Virus record (IMG/VR): IMGVR_UViG_3300025769_000230
Location: 1-44,180 of that record
Strand: one strand, 5' to 3'
DNA from: a virus
Length of the DNA: 44,180 bases
Position numbers and translations under genes: made by a program. This document shows positions 9,927-17,473 of the stretch, in pieces. Position 1 is the stretch's first letter. Each line of letters opens with the position of its first letter. Under the pieces are notes generated by a model. It was not told where the DNA came from. It searched no databases and saw nothing but the letters and a program-made list of their open reading frames with translations.

Positions 9927-10124
9927 TTAACTATTATCTGTAAACACAGAGCGTGATTTCTTACGCATCGTTGGGTCTTTCCAATAATGCTCACACACTC
10001 TGCAACACATCAGATACACACGTTCGTTACCCTCGTCAAGAAAGCGGCCCGAAAGCCGTCTAGGTACTTGCATCTCACCACACTTAGGACAGGGACGTTT
10101 CAGTTTCTCCATGAGTTTACCCAT
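9927..10124 (-). CDS. Small zinc-ribbon protein
   Basis: The 65-residue protein has two Cys pairs, CPKC (residues 12-15) and CRVC (42-45, after a further Cys41), the layout of a single zinc ribbon. Its sequence is basic. The start ATG 10124 has GGTG a few bases upstream and follows the thermosome stop by 8 bases, so it is the last gene of the helicase-exonuclease-thermosome train. Its stop codon abuts the stop of the convergent + strand module with no base between. It may bind nucleic acid. The resemblance to ribbons of TFIIS/RpoM type is superficial and I do not assign a function. Confidence 0.7.
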   Translation of the reverse strand: MGKLMEKLKRPCPKCGEMQVPRRLSGRFLDEGNERVYLMCCRVCEHYWKDPTMRKKSRSVFTDNS

Positions 10125-10132
10125 GTTGACAC

Positions 10133-11638
10133 CTACTGTACAGGTCGTCGTGCTACTATGTCATCAATACGCAAGATAGCGTTAGTGACTTCTGCTGCGC
10201 TCAGTACAGCCTGTCTAACCAAATCAAGAGGTTCTACTACACCTTCTGCTAATAGGTCTTTGACACCGCCTTCTGTAACATCCGGCCCTACTGTTATCTC
10301 TCCTTGCAGGATGCTGTGTCGCATAGCAAGAATAGTATCTAGTGGGTCATGACCTGCATTCTCTGCAATAGTAGCAGGAATAATTTCTAGTGCATCAGCA
10401 AACGCCTCAATAGCCATCTGTGCCCTACCACCTATCTGTGCTGCATGTTGACGTAGGTATGTAGCCATACGCACATAGGAGTTGCCTCCACCCACGACAT
10501 AGTTCTGCCCCTTCATTACAAGAGATACTACACCGAGTGCATCATCAAACCCACGCTCGACTTCTTCAAGTGTATGCGAAGTAGCACCACGCAGTACAAG
10601 GGTGGCCTCGTTATGTTCAGCCTCACCATGAACAAATAAATACCAAATATCATTCTTTCTTTCACGAGTAATTAAAACTTCACCGGCGGCCTCAATCTCA
10701 TCGGGAGACTGAGCAATAGGTAAGTTGCTAACTCTACTCAATGCACGAAGAGTAGATTCGGGAGTGCGTCTAACTGCCATGATATTGTGCTTCTTCAGAT
10801 GAGAACATACCATATCATTGATACCATCACGCACGAATACAACTCCACCTTTAGGCAGTGCCTTTACGATGTGCTTTGCATTAGCAAGTAAGTCAGCCTT
10901 ACCTGCACTCTTGTAGGTTTGATATGACTGAGCGTCTACAGACAACTGTATGTTATCTTCACTCTTCTCAGTCTCAAGACCTGTGTTAATCAATAGTAAC
11001 TTACTATAATTATCATCACCTTCAAGCACATAGTCCTTGTTTACAATGACACCGTTGAATAGATGCGAATCTTCTATTGAACCACCGGGGAATGAAACTA
11101 CCTTGACGCTTTCAGCATCACCGGCTTTTTCTACTGCTGATACACACAGTTCTGAAACTGCATCCAAAGCATTCTCAAGAGTCTTACCCGTAATCGCTGT
11201 CTTAGCAATGCTTACTAAAAGACCCCTAGATTTACTCTGTTTAGCAATCTCTGTTGTTAGGTACTGCGTAGCCATCTGTGCTGCTTCGTGATAACCACGG
11301 CATATCACATTCGGGTGCAACCCTTTCTCAAACAACATCTCACTGTTACCAAGCAGTTGACCCGATAGCACTACTGTACTTGTTGTACCATCGTAACATA
11401 ATGACTCTTGTGTACGAGCCACTTCTGCTATCATCTTACCGCCGGGGTGAGATACATCTAGTTCACGAAGGATGGTAGCACCATCATTTGTTACAATGAC
11501 ATTGCCGTGTCCATCCACCATCATTTTATCCATACCCATAGGACCAAGCGTAGACCTAACTGTTTCTGCTACAGTCTTCGCTGCTCTTATGTTGTGTATT
11601 TGCGCCTTATCTTGCTTTACATTTCCTGTCTCTGACAT
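10133..11638 (-). CDS. ths: Group II chaperonin subunit (thermosome)
   Basis: Thermosomes are double-ring ATP-driven folding machines of archaea. This 501-residue subunit has the usual order of motifs: LGPMGMDKM (31-39), NDGATIL (51-57), VARTQ (73-77), DGTTSTVVL (83-91), a central apical region, FDDALGVV near residue 365, [12 protein letters not shown], and [15 protein letters not shown]. It is shorter than cellular subunits (about 540-550), mainly in the apical part and at the C-terminus, and lacks the Gly-Gly-Met tail. The conserved GDGTT nucleotide motif reads YDGTT (Tyr82), although the Asp is kept. It lies one base after the exonuclease gene in the same train. A virus-encoded thermosome is a known trait of magroviruses. 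It may fold capsid or replication proteins, alone or mixed with host subunits. Confidence 0.95.
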   Translation of the reverse strand: MSETGNVKQDKAQIHNIRAAKTVAETVRSTLGPMGMDKMMVDGHGNVIVTNDGATILRELDVSHPGGKMIAEVARTQESLCYDGTTSTVVLSGQLLGNSEMLFEKGLHPNVICRGYHEAAQMATQYLTTEIAKQSKSRGLLVSIAKTAITGKTLENALDAVSELCVSAVEKAGDAESVKVVSFPGGSIEDSHLFNGVIVNKDYVLEGDDNYSKLLLINTGLETEKSEDNIQLSVDAQSYQTYKSAGKADLLANAKHIVKALPKGGVVFVRDGINDMVCSHLKKHNIMAVRRTPESTLRALSRVSNLPIAQSPDEIEAAGEVLITRERKNDIWYLFVHGEAEHNEATLVLRGATSHTLEEVERGFDDALGVVSLVMKGQNYVVGGGNSYVRMATYLRQHAAQIGGRAQMAIEAFADALEIIPATIAENAGHDPLDTILAMRHSILQGEITVGPDVTEGGVKDLLAEGVVEPLDLVRQAVLSAAEVTNAILRIDDIVARRPVQ

Positions 11639-11639
11639 A

Positions 11640-12245
11640 CTACCACTCTACTTCCAAGTCTATTTTTTCACCTGTTTCTAAACTACGAGATGAGATATAA
11701 CCCTCGCTCTTACCAAACTGATACAAATCGTATGTTAGTTTAGCATCGCTCAGACAATATTTAGCCACCTCGTCATACTTCCCCTCTCTCCACGCTACAG
11801 GGGCATCGCTGCTGTTCATTAACTTGCTGTCTGCAAAGGTTTGTTTAACGAGCATTCCGAGTGAAGAATCTACTTTACCAAATGCAAGTGCTGCTTTGTT
11901 TACTAACAACTTAGTATCAATTACAGCATCTTCTTTGCCAAGTATATCACCGGCTGTCCAACAATCCAATGCGTCACGCAAAACAGGTAAATCGAATGAG
12001 CGAAGATTATGACCTAGAATCTTACCGCCCTTTGCTATATGGTCTGCAAGGTCATCACCAAGTGTACGAGGGTGTAATGCTTTGACTGTATCATCTACAC
12101 TCAAAGACTTGTTACAATAGATAGTGCCCTTGTCACCATCCCATGTAGCAACCACTGATGGCTCAAACATAGATGTGTTGTGCCATCCTCCTATTTCATG
12201 TGAGAAGTTTGCAGTTTCAATATCTAATGCTAGTAAGTCACTCAT
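11640..12245 (-). CDS. DEDD-family 3'-5' exonuclease (RNase H-like)
   Basis: The 201-residue protein carries the DEDDy pattern of DnaQ-like exonucleases: [10 protein letters not shown] with Asp8 and Glu10, [12 protein letters not shown] with Asp85, and [13 protein letters not shown] with Tyr163 and Asp167. These residues would hold two metal ions for removal of nucleotides from 3' ends. No other domain is present. The start ATG overlaps the helicase stop (ATGA), so the two are probably cotranslated. A role in replication or repair is inferred from its neighbours. Since the polymerase of this virus has its own exonuclease domain, this enzyme may act on RNA primers or recombination intermediates. 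Confidence 0.85.
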   Translation of the reverse strand: MSDLLALDIETANFSHEIGGWHNTSMFEPSVVATWDGDKGTIYCNKSLSVDDTVKALHPRTLGDDLADHIAKGGKILGHNLRSFDLPVLRDALDCWTAGDILGKEDAVIDTKLLVNKAALAFGKVDSSLGMLVKQTFADSKLMNSSDAPVAWREGKYDEVAKYCLSDAKLTYDLYQFGKSEGYISSRSLETGEKIDLEVEW

Positions 12246-13639
12246 TCTTTTTCACCCTTCTTTCTTAGGTAAACCCGGCCACCGGACTTCTTCCTATTGA
12301 ACAAGTTACCACCGAAGTCTTTGAAATGTCTTTCTGCTGTACTCTTAGATACCTTTGACTTAGACATGTAAACTGATTGTACGAGGGACTGTAGTCTCCA
12401 CCCGTCACCATGATTCTCCAAGTCGTGAGGGGTACACTCACCGTAGGCAACAAGCATTGCGTCGTGAATCTTAGCCTCTTTCTGTTTGTTACCACCGACT
12501 TCAACAGAGTCCTCTAACCATGAGATTAGATTTTGAAACATGTCAAACAGTATGTCGTGAGCCAAGTCTACATGCTCTGCATTAACAACCCACTTCTCAT
12601 CAAGTATAGCCATGTGTACCGAGAAGATACCTAAGTAGTTCTCAACGGCTGGTACGAAAGATGCTACAATCTCAGACATAGATGGACTCATATCTCTGAG
12701 CAAATCATAGATGTCATCAGATGCTTGGTACAGTGCAGTTTGGTAATCGGGAGATGGGGTAAACATATCCCACATGTGCTTTTGTACTATTTCCTCTTTC
12801 TCTTGATTTGAGGCCTCTTCCCATTGTGTGAATTTTATCTCTTCCATATTCAATAGTCTATCACGAAGTCTCTTGTCTGTAGAGATAAAGTAATCATACA
12901 AATCTTCCTTAGTGTATTCTTCTTCAGAAGGCTTTGACATAAACGTACCAAGTCTTCTGTTACTGACATCTTGTCTCTCATCCATGTCCCAATGCCTATA
13001 GTAAAGCAGGACACGCTGGAAGATACCTTTTGTTAGAACGTACTCCTTTACCCCCTTTGGTGGATATGTAGTAATCCATAATGATACGAGAGATGGACAT
13101 TCAATCTTCTTACCCTTCATGTGCTTGACAAGAGTATTGTTTCCACTACCTACAGGGTTACATGCAGTTTGAAGATACAGCACAGTTTCTTGACTGTGCT
13201 TGTTAGGGGTGAGAAGAATAGAACCTTCATCGAAATTAATTGCCTTTCTACCTGCAAGTAGACCTTCAACGATTTTTACATCACCTGTAGGTTTGCCGTT
13301 CTCATCAAACTCCTGCTCTGTGCTTCCAATCAATCCTGCATCTGTACCGGATGCGAATAACTCAAATGGTATCTCTGCCTTTTCCATGATGTCACTAATG
13401 AAGTTCCAAGCAATTGACTTACCTGTTCTTGATGGTTGAATCCAAAACACATGCACTCTCAAGTCAAGGTGAGTGTCCCATGTTGGTAGTCTAACATATG
13501 GTAGTGTTGTTTGACCTTGAATGAAAAAGAAAGAGAGAAGTCCCGGTACCTCATTCTTCATTGATGTTCTTGAGAAGTGACTCAAGTATGCATCTAATAT
13601 TGGAAACTTCTCTAATGCCTTGTATGTTTTTATCGCCAT
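12242..13639 (-). CDS. AAA+ ATPase, putative replicative helicase with winged helix
   Basis: I place the start at the ATG at 13639, not at the upstream in-frame TTG (13660), because a TATA-like element begins 35 bases upstream, as for two other genes here. The 465-residue protein has a Walker A motif, QPSRTGKS (68-75), in an unusual form without the first Gly; a Walker B-like INFDEGS (134-140, Asp137/Glu138); a sensor-1-like SLWITTYPP; and a possible arginine finger in GIFQRVLLYYRHWD. The order resembles MCM or DUF3987-like ATPases. The last 85 residues look like a winged helix (AKIHDAMLVAYGECTPHDL to the Arg/Lys-rich end). It would unwind DNA at the fork. MCM identity is not proven. Confidence 0.7.
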   Translation of the reverse strand: MAIKTYKALEKFPILDAYLSHFSRTSMKNEVPGLLSFFFIQGQTTLPYVRLPTWDTHLDLRVHVFWIQPSRTGKSIAWNFISDIMEKAEIPFELFASGTDAGLIGSTEQEFDENGKPTGDVKIVEGLLAGRKAINFDEGSILLTPNKHSQETVLYLQTACNPVGSGNNTLVKHMKGKKIECPSLVSLWITTYPPKGVKEYVLTKGIFQRVLLYYRHWDMDERQDVSNRRLGTFMSKPSEEEYTKEDLYDYFISTDKRLRDRLLNMEEIKFTQWEEASNQEKEEIVQKHMWDMFTPSPDYQTALYQASDDIYDLLRDMSPSMSEIVASFVPAVENYLGIFSVHMAILDEKWVVNAEHVDLAHDILFDMFQNLISWLEDSVEVGGNKQKEAKIHDAMLVAYGECTPHDLENHGDGWRLQSLVQSVYMSKSKVSKSTAERHFKDFGGNLFNRKKSGGRVYLRKKGEKE

Positions 13640-13665
13640 GCCTACCACACCTATTCTCAATATTA

Positions 13666-13677
13666 GTTTAAATACTC
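13666..13677 (-). promoter_or_regulatory. TATA-like promoter element of the helicase-thermosome train
   Basis: Minus-strand GAGTATTTAAAC, identical at five places in this window. TATTTAAA resembles archaeal TATA boxes. The first T (13674) is 35 bases upstream of the helicase ATG at 13639, which leaves almost no leader. It is followed by TAATATTGAGAATAGG, close to the downstream part of the other copies. The stop codon of the ERCC4 nuclease gene directly abuts it. Confidence 0.75.
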
Positions 13678-14372
13678 TAGCGTCTAACCTTACGCTCTTG
13701 TCTTACAGGTTCCTCGCTTGTAAGAATCTCGATTAACAACTTTCTTCTCACTGTACCAAGCCCCTTGATTTCCTTTAGAGATTCGGGGAAACACATCTCT
13801 TCAATGCTACCACACTTCTCTAACATCTTCTGTGCTGTCTCCATCCCAATACCGGGTACAGTAGCAAGCATGTCGGCTCTAAGGTCATTAGAAGCCACCC
13901 TGCGAATTGATTGCGCCCCATGCTTACTTGCTGGCTTGTGTAACTTATCATGAAGCCTTACAATGAATGATGCTGCTTCACTGACATTGTTACAATAGAA
14001 TACTTGGCATTCAAAGTCTGACATCAAACGAGCCAATGTACCAATCAACTCATTTTGTATTCTTGAGTATGATACCTTCTTACCATTCTTCTTAGCCATC
14101 GCTACATACTTATCTATAGAACCGTGTACTACGAGGAAGAATCTCTCATAGTTAGCATCCATGTTGTCTAACTGTCGCCATAAGTGACCGCTATGACTTG
14201 ACTGAAACAAATCGGATATACTCTTGGCTTCTACACAGGCACCACCAAGTAGGTAGTCGCCTACCACTAATGCTTGGCGAGCCACCGTCAGCCCCGCCTT
14301 CGCCGCCTTGCGTTCTACTGACTCGCACAGCGTACCTCTTTCATTACTATCAATTATCAACTGCGGTTTCAT
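13677..14372 (-). CDS. ERCC4 (XPF/Hef-type) structure-specific nuclease
   Basis: The family cuts branched DNA next to the duplex-single-strand junction. The N-terminal ERCC4 nuclease domain shows LIIDSNERG (Asp8, Glu11, Arg12), VVGDYLLGG (Gly38-Asp39) and VEAKSISDLF (Glu48, Lys50, Asp54), followed by GHLWRQLDNM. The usual ERK triad reads EAK, so the central Arg is replaced by Ala while the metal-binding Glu and Lys remain. The C-terminus holds a helix-hairpin-helix DNA-binding domain (ATVPGIGMETAQKML and IKGLGTVRRKLL). No helicase domain is present. It is the last gene of the PCNA-polymerase train and overlaps the zinc-finger gene upstream by 23 bases. Such nucleases are part of the known magrovirus gene set. 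Confidence 0.88.
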   Translation of the reverse strand: MKPQLIIDSNERGTLCESVERKAAKAGLTVARQALVVGDYLLGGACVEAKSISDLFQSSHSGHLWRQLDNMDANYERFFLVVHGSIDKYVAMAKKNGKKVSYSRIQNELIGTLARLMSDFECQVFYCNNVSEAASFIVRLHDKLHKPASKHGAQSIRRVASNDLRADMLATVPGIGMETAQKMLEKCGSIEEMCFPESLKEIKGLGTVRRKLLIEILTSEEPVRQERKVRR

Positions 14373-14643
14373 TTTCTATCACCTGTTTTTTGTGTGTTGA
14401 GCAGGTTTTACAACCTAGTCTTGAAATCCAATTCCTACATCTATCACCACGATGTTGACCTTTGCTTCTCTTGGAACGTGGGCCGGTAGAGCCTCGTTTT
14501 ATTGTTCCTTGACATCTATAGTCATCGGGTGGTACTGATGTTCTACATTTATGACATCTAGCAAAGTGAGTTTCATCTGCATGGTATTGGGGCGAAATAA
14601 CAACTCTTGTATCACAAAATGTACACTTTACTCTTGGCATCAT
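14350..14643 (-). CDS. Multi-cysteine zinc-binding protein
   Basis: This 97-residue protein has an N-terminal pair CTFC (7-10), CHKC (30-33), and a C-terminal CRNW...CKTC...H cluster, with a basic linker rich in Arg, Lys and Gly. It could fold one zinc ribbon plus a second Cys/His site and bind nucleic acid. The start overlaps the primase stop (ATGA at 14643; a second ATG follows directly). It lies between the primase and the ERCC4 nuclease genes and is probably a replication accessory protein. No family is recognised. Confidence 0.65.
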   Translation of the reverse strand: MMPRVKCTFCDTRVVISPQYHADETHFARCHKCRTSVPPDDYRCQGTIKRGSTGPRSKRSKGQHRGDRCRNWISRLGCKTCSTHKKQVIENETAVDN

Positions 14644-15728
14644 ATCACTCCCGTATTATCGAAATATTTGCACTTTCCAACGCAGAATCCTTCGCTTATT
14701 AAAGTTGCACAAGTTGCATGTGAATAGCCTGTCATTACTATACTCCTAACCTGTTCTTCTGTCCTGTCGTAACTGTAGTCAACCCACTCTTGACTCTTGC
14801 AAATGTTCACTATACTGTTGATGTGTAACTCCTTCTCTTCATCAGATACACGCCATGCAGGAAAGAAGAAGCGTAGCCTATCAGCAAGATAGGATGCGAA
14901 GTGATACCTCGCTCTGTGTGGTGGGTTGCCCCCACCCATTGCTGCTTGAGACAAGCAGGGTAGAATATGAATGTCATCGAATGCTACTGTTGGTAACTCA
15001 ACAGGCTTCAAATCAAAATTTTGAGAAAACTTATTCTCAATTACTTTCATCTTTGTTTTATTTTCTCCGAGGGCGATGTAACCGGAATGAGGATTCATAC
15101 CCCTCTCCATCAAGTCATCAAATGATAGATTCAGAACGTCATCGCTTGTTAGTGGTATGCACCAAGTACCACGCTTTGCATTGTACGAATTTGGTATGCG
15201 TATCATACCGGATGTATCGAATGCTACTGTAGGGTCATTACAATTGAGTTGACCTATCTCTTTCTCCCAACCACCGATTAGTACCCTACCGGAGTGCTTT
15301 ATGCGTGACAGTTCACTACCGTTCTTTGGCTCTAGTGTTTCATCTAGTGGAATCCATACATGAAAACCACCGCCACTAAACCAAATAAAATGAAGAGTAT
15401 TTTTCTTCATCAGAAAGCGGTGTAATCTGCGTACCTCTTCTTGTGGAACTTCAAAGGCTACCTCTGCACCCTTGTTCTTGAAGTCCTTACAATCAAAGTC
15501 CATCACGAAGTGATGTATCTTTGGAGTATTGTAATCCACTCTGTGATGTTTAGGTGCTTGAGTTTCATTGTAACCGTATGCTGTGAAATAGACATTACCC
15601 GACCCATTCTTACCACGCCAATATCTCTCTAAGTCAGCAGCATCTTTTACCATGCGCCTCCAACCACGCTCACCATTGGAGGCTATCTCTAACACTTCAC
15701 GAGGGAAGTCTATCGGCACAAATGACAT
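14640..15728 (-). CDS. DNA primase: PriS-like catalytic domain fused to PriL C-terminal Fe-S-like domain
   Basis: Archaeo-eukaryotic primases make primers for DNA synthesis. The catalytic motifs are visible: VMDFD with Asp77 and Asp79, SGGGFHVW (118-125) with Ser118 and His123, and FDTSGMIRIPNS (170-181) with Asp171. The second half (about 255-362) resembles the C-terminal domain of the archaeal large subunit PriL: LPCLSQAA, HRARYHFASYL, TEEQVRSIVMTGYSHATC and GFCVGKC, with Cys258, Cys340, Cys349 and Cys353 as likely ligands of a 4Fe-4S cluster. Cellular PriS and PriL are separate proteins; here both functions appear in 362 residues. The start ATG follows the upstream stop by four bases. Its partners would be the polymerase B and helicase in the neighbouring genes. 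Confidence 0.85.
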   Translation of the reverse strand: MSFVPIDFPREVLEIASNGERGWRRMVKDAADLERYWRGKNGSGNVYFTAYGYNETQAPKHHRVDYNTPKIHHFVMDFDCKDFKNKGAEVAFEVPQEEVRRLHRFLMKKNTLHFIWFSGGGFHVWIPLDETLEPKNGSELSRIKHSGRVLIGGWEKEIGQLNCNDPTVAFDTSGMIRIPNSYNAKRGTWCIPLTSDDVLNLSFDDLMERGMNPHSGYIALGENKTKMKVIENKFSQNFDLKPVELPTVAFDDIHILPCLSQAAMGGGNPPHRARYHFASYLADRLRFFFPAWRVSDEEKELHINSIVNICKSQEWVDYSYDRTEEQVRSIVMTGYSHATCATLISEGFCVGKCKYFDNTGVI

Positions 15729-15732
15729 TCAA

Positions 15733-16050
15733 TCACCTGTGCTTTCTAATGTACTCATCTAAGTCTTGTAGTATCATGTTGTATGTCTTCAGAACCCTTT
15801 CATCCTTTAACTCACGAGGATGGATAGTGTATATCACATCCTTGTCATGAGTGACATCCGGTACGGGTATCACGTCACCTATTGCTGTTGGCATGAACTC
15901 ATACAGTGATGTTTGTCGCATCACCTGTCTGATGAACGGTGCCCTTTTTGGTAGGTTACCACCCGTAGATTTTCTCAGCCTAACATTATAGTTAGTGCCT
16001 CTTGTCTTCTCATTTATCACATACTCCATTAACAGTATTACTTCTTTCAT
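15733..16050 (-). CDS. Hypothetical protein in replication train
   Basis: The 105-residue product overlaps the nuclease gene upstream by an ATGA and ends four bases before the primase. It is basic in the first half (NYNVRLRKSTGGNLPKRAPF) and ends with a predicted helix, VLKTYNMILQDLDEYIRKHR. No Cys pairs, membrane segment or catalytic motif is seen. The middle contains IHPRELKDERVLK. The location between a Cas4-like nuclease and the primase suggests a replication accessory role, but I do not recognise a family. Confidence 0.65.
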   Translation of the reverse strand: MKEVILLMEYVINEKTRGTNYNVRLRKSTGGNLPKRAPFIRQVMRQTSLYEFMPTAIGDVIPVPDVTHDKDVIYTIHPRELKDERVLKTYNMILQDLDEYIRKHR

Positions 16051-17075
16051 TGTTCTTCCTCCATTATATCATCTAAAAATTCATCTGTCACTGCCCATTG
16101 AGAACAGTGGTCTTTGTAGTCACACCACGAACACTTCAAAGCATTACGCTCAAGTGCTTCCTCCATAGTTTCACCCTCTCTAAACTTCAACATAAAAGGT
16201 GAAGGTGGGAAATCCATATTGATATGCGCCCTAACTAATTTTTCTAAAGCATTCTCAACGCTCTTTGAAACTCTACTTCCTTTGCTTACATGCTCGTAGT
16301 AGATAGTTGGGCCATCTCCATCAGCCATTCCTCCACCGGGAAACTCCCACCCCCAATGAGTGATGGGTAGAAACTCATGGTGCTTACTATGTTCAAGCAT
16401 CATACGATAGAACCCCATCTCCTTACGCATCGGGCCAACCTTGCTACGCTTCTTGTACTTGCCCGTCTTCAATTCCATAAGAGCGAAGCCGTCATCATCA
16501 GCAAACAATGTATCAATGAATCCACTCATATGAATAGGTACAGGCTCACCATCTATCTCAACTACACGAGTTGCCTGTATGTTAGCCTCCACCCCTACGG
16601 GTTCCCAATCCTTTCCTTTAGTAATCTTCAATCTGTGAAACTGCCATTCAACCCACTGAGCAATCTGCTCATCCTCACCATACGCATATGGTTCGGGTGG
16701 CTGAGGGATATGGTCATACAATATCTGTTTAGCATCGTCTTCCCTGCCCTGCTCAATGAGAGTCAATGCCTCATCCTTTCTATCGAATGTGGCCCAAAAG
16801 TATTCCATCATGTCGTGGACATTCAGCCCTCTTACATGATGTGGTTGTTGCTCGCCACGCAAGTCCTTGAACTTCTCAAGGTAATACTGTTCGGGACACC
16901 AACCGAATGTACCAAGACTAGATTTAGTAACTCTCAACTTTTTTGTTTCATCCTCATTTGGATTCCAAGCGTAGGTGCTGATTTTGTATGAGTCATACTC
17001 TTCTTGATTGCCTGTCTCTGCAAGGTAATCTTCTATAGTCGGGCGACTATCATCAGCGTTAGGATTGAATCTCAT
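16047..17075 (-). CDS. PD-(D/E)XK nuclease of Cas4/RecB-AddB type
   Basis: I choose ATG 17075, which forms an ATGA overlap with the gene upstream; the longer frame from 17147 would run through that gene. The 342-residue protein shows a first Cys in FGWCPEQYYLEKF (Cys60), GLNVHDMMEYF (84-94, His87), SGFIDTL (184-190, Asp188), MELKTGK (200-206, Glu201/Lys203) and a C-terminal cluster CSWCDYKDHC. This matches Cas4- and AddB-type exonucleases in which four Cys hold a 4Fe-4S cluster around a PD-(D/E)XK core. It probably processes DNA ends during replication or recombination. No CRISPR array or other cas gene is visible, so a CRISPR role is not supported. Confidence 0.85.
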   Translation of the reverse strand: MRFNPNADDSRPTIEDYLAETGNQEEYDSYKISTYAWNPNEDETKKLRVTKSSLGTFGWCPEQYYLEKFKDLRGEQQPHHVRGLNVHDMMEYFWATFDRKDEALTLIEQGREDDAKQILYDHIPQPPEPYAYGEDEQIAQWVEWQFHRLKITKGKDWEPVGVEANIQATRVVEIDGEPVPIHMSGFIDTLFADDDGFALMELKTGKYKKRSKVGPMRKEMGFYRMMLEHSKHHEFLPITHWGWEFPGGGMADGDGPTIYYEHVSKGSRVSKSVENALEKLVRAHINMDFPPSPFMLKFREGETMEEALERNALKCSWCDYKDHCSQWAVTDEFLDDIMEEEQ

Positions 17076-17254
17076 TCTACCATCCCTAATAATTTCTCGA
17101 CATATACAGCCGCATCCATCAACTCTTCTTGTAGGTGTACAAGCCATTCACGCATGGATAGAATCTCTTCCTCCATAGTCACCCCGTACTTCTCTTTACC
17201 TACATCAGACCTAGCCTTAATCTTCTTACACACTGAATCTTCTATTGCGCTCAT
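17072..17254 (-). CDS. Small MazG-like / nucleotide pyrophosphohydrolase-type protein
   Basis: The 60-residue protein reads GKEKYGVTMEEE (19-30) and REWLVHLQEELMDAAVYVEKLL, a pattern seen in short phage proteins of the MazG-like/dNTP pyrophosphohydrolase group, where the EExxD helix binds metal. Here EEL-MDAA supplies the acidic residues. It is much shorter than a full MazG domain (about 100), so it may work as an oligomer or be a remnant. It overlaps neighbours on both sides by ATGA. A role in cleaning or balancing the nucleotide pool during replication is inferred. Confidence 0.55.
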   Translation of the reverse strand: MSAIEDSVCKKIKARSDVGKEKYGVTMEEEILSMREWLVHLQEELMDAAVYVEKLLGMVE

Positions 17255-17469
17255 ATCATTCCTCTCCTTTTGCGAGTATTACCACCCAATCCAATTGTCT
17301 CCACCACTTCAGCGTTTTCCAATTCGATAGGTAATCTCTTTTGCTCTTTAGATAAAATATCCATAAACTCGTCAAGAGTTGTTTGTCTCATCATCTTACC
17401 ACCGCACTCACAACAGTATTGTACAGGTGCGACTTCTTCTTTCTTTTTCTTAAACCATTTCCATCCCAT
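17251..17469 (-). CDS. Small basic protein with Cys pairs
   Basis: The 72-residue product has a basic start (MGWKWFKKKKEE), a CCEC motif (19-22) and ends in NTRKRRGMI. The middle contains QTTLDEFMDILSKEQKRLP, a QTTLDEF segment that looks like a PIP box (Q-x-x-h-x-x-a; here Q-T-T-L-D-E-F), which would bind the PCNA clamp encoded two genes away. The second aromatic residue is absent, so this is tentative. It starts 4 bases after polymerase B and overlaps the MazG-like gene. Confidence 0.6.
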   Translation of the reverse strand: MGWKWFKKKKEEVAPVQYCCECGGKMMRQTTLDEFMDILSKEQKRLPIELENAEVVETIGLGGNTRKRRGMI

Positions 17470-17473
17470 AGTA

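Noticed and set aside
10037-11681. Open frames on the + strand opposite the thermosome gene (for example 11037-11291 and 11472-11681)
   Set aside because: They are antisense shadows of a certain gene, without ribosome sites or recognisable products.
17004-17330. Open frame on the + strand opposite the small genes before polymerase B
   Set aside because: It runs antisense to three coupled genes that overlap by ATGA; it has no ribosome site.
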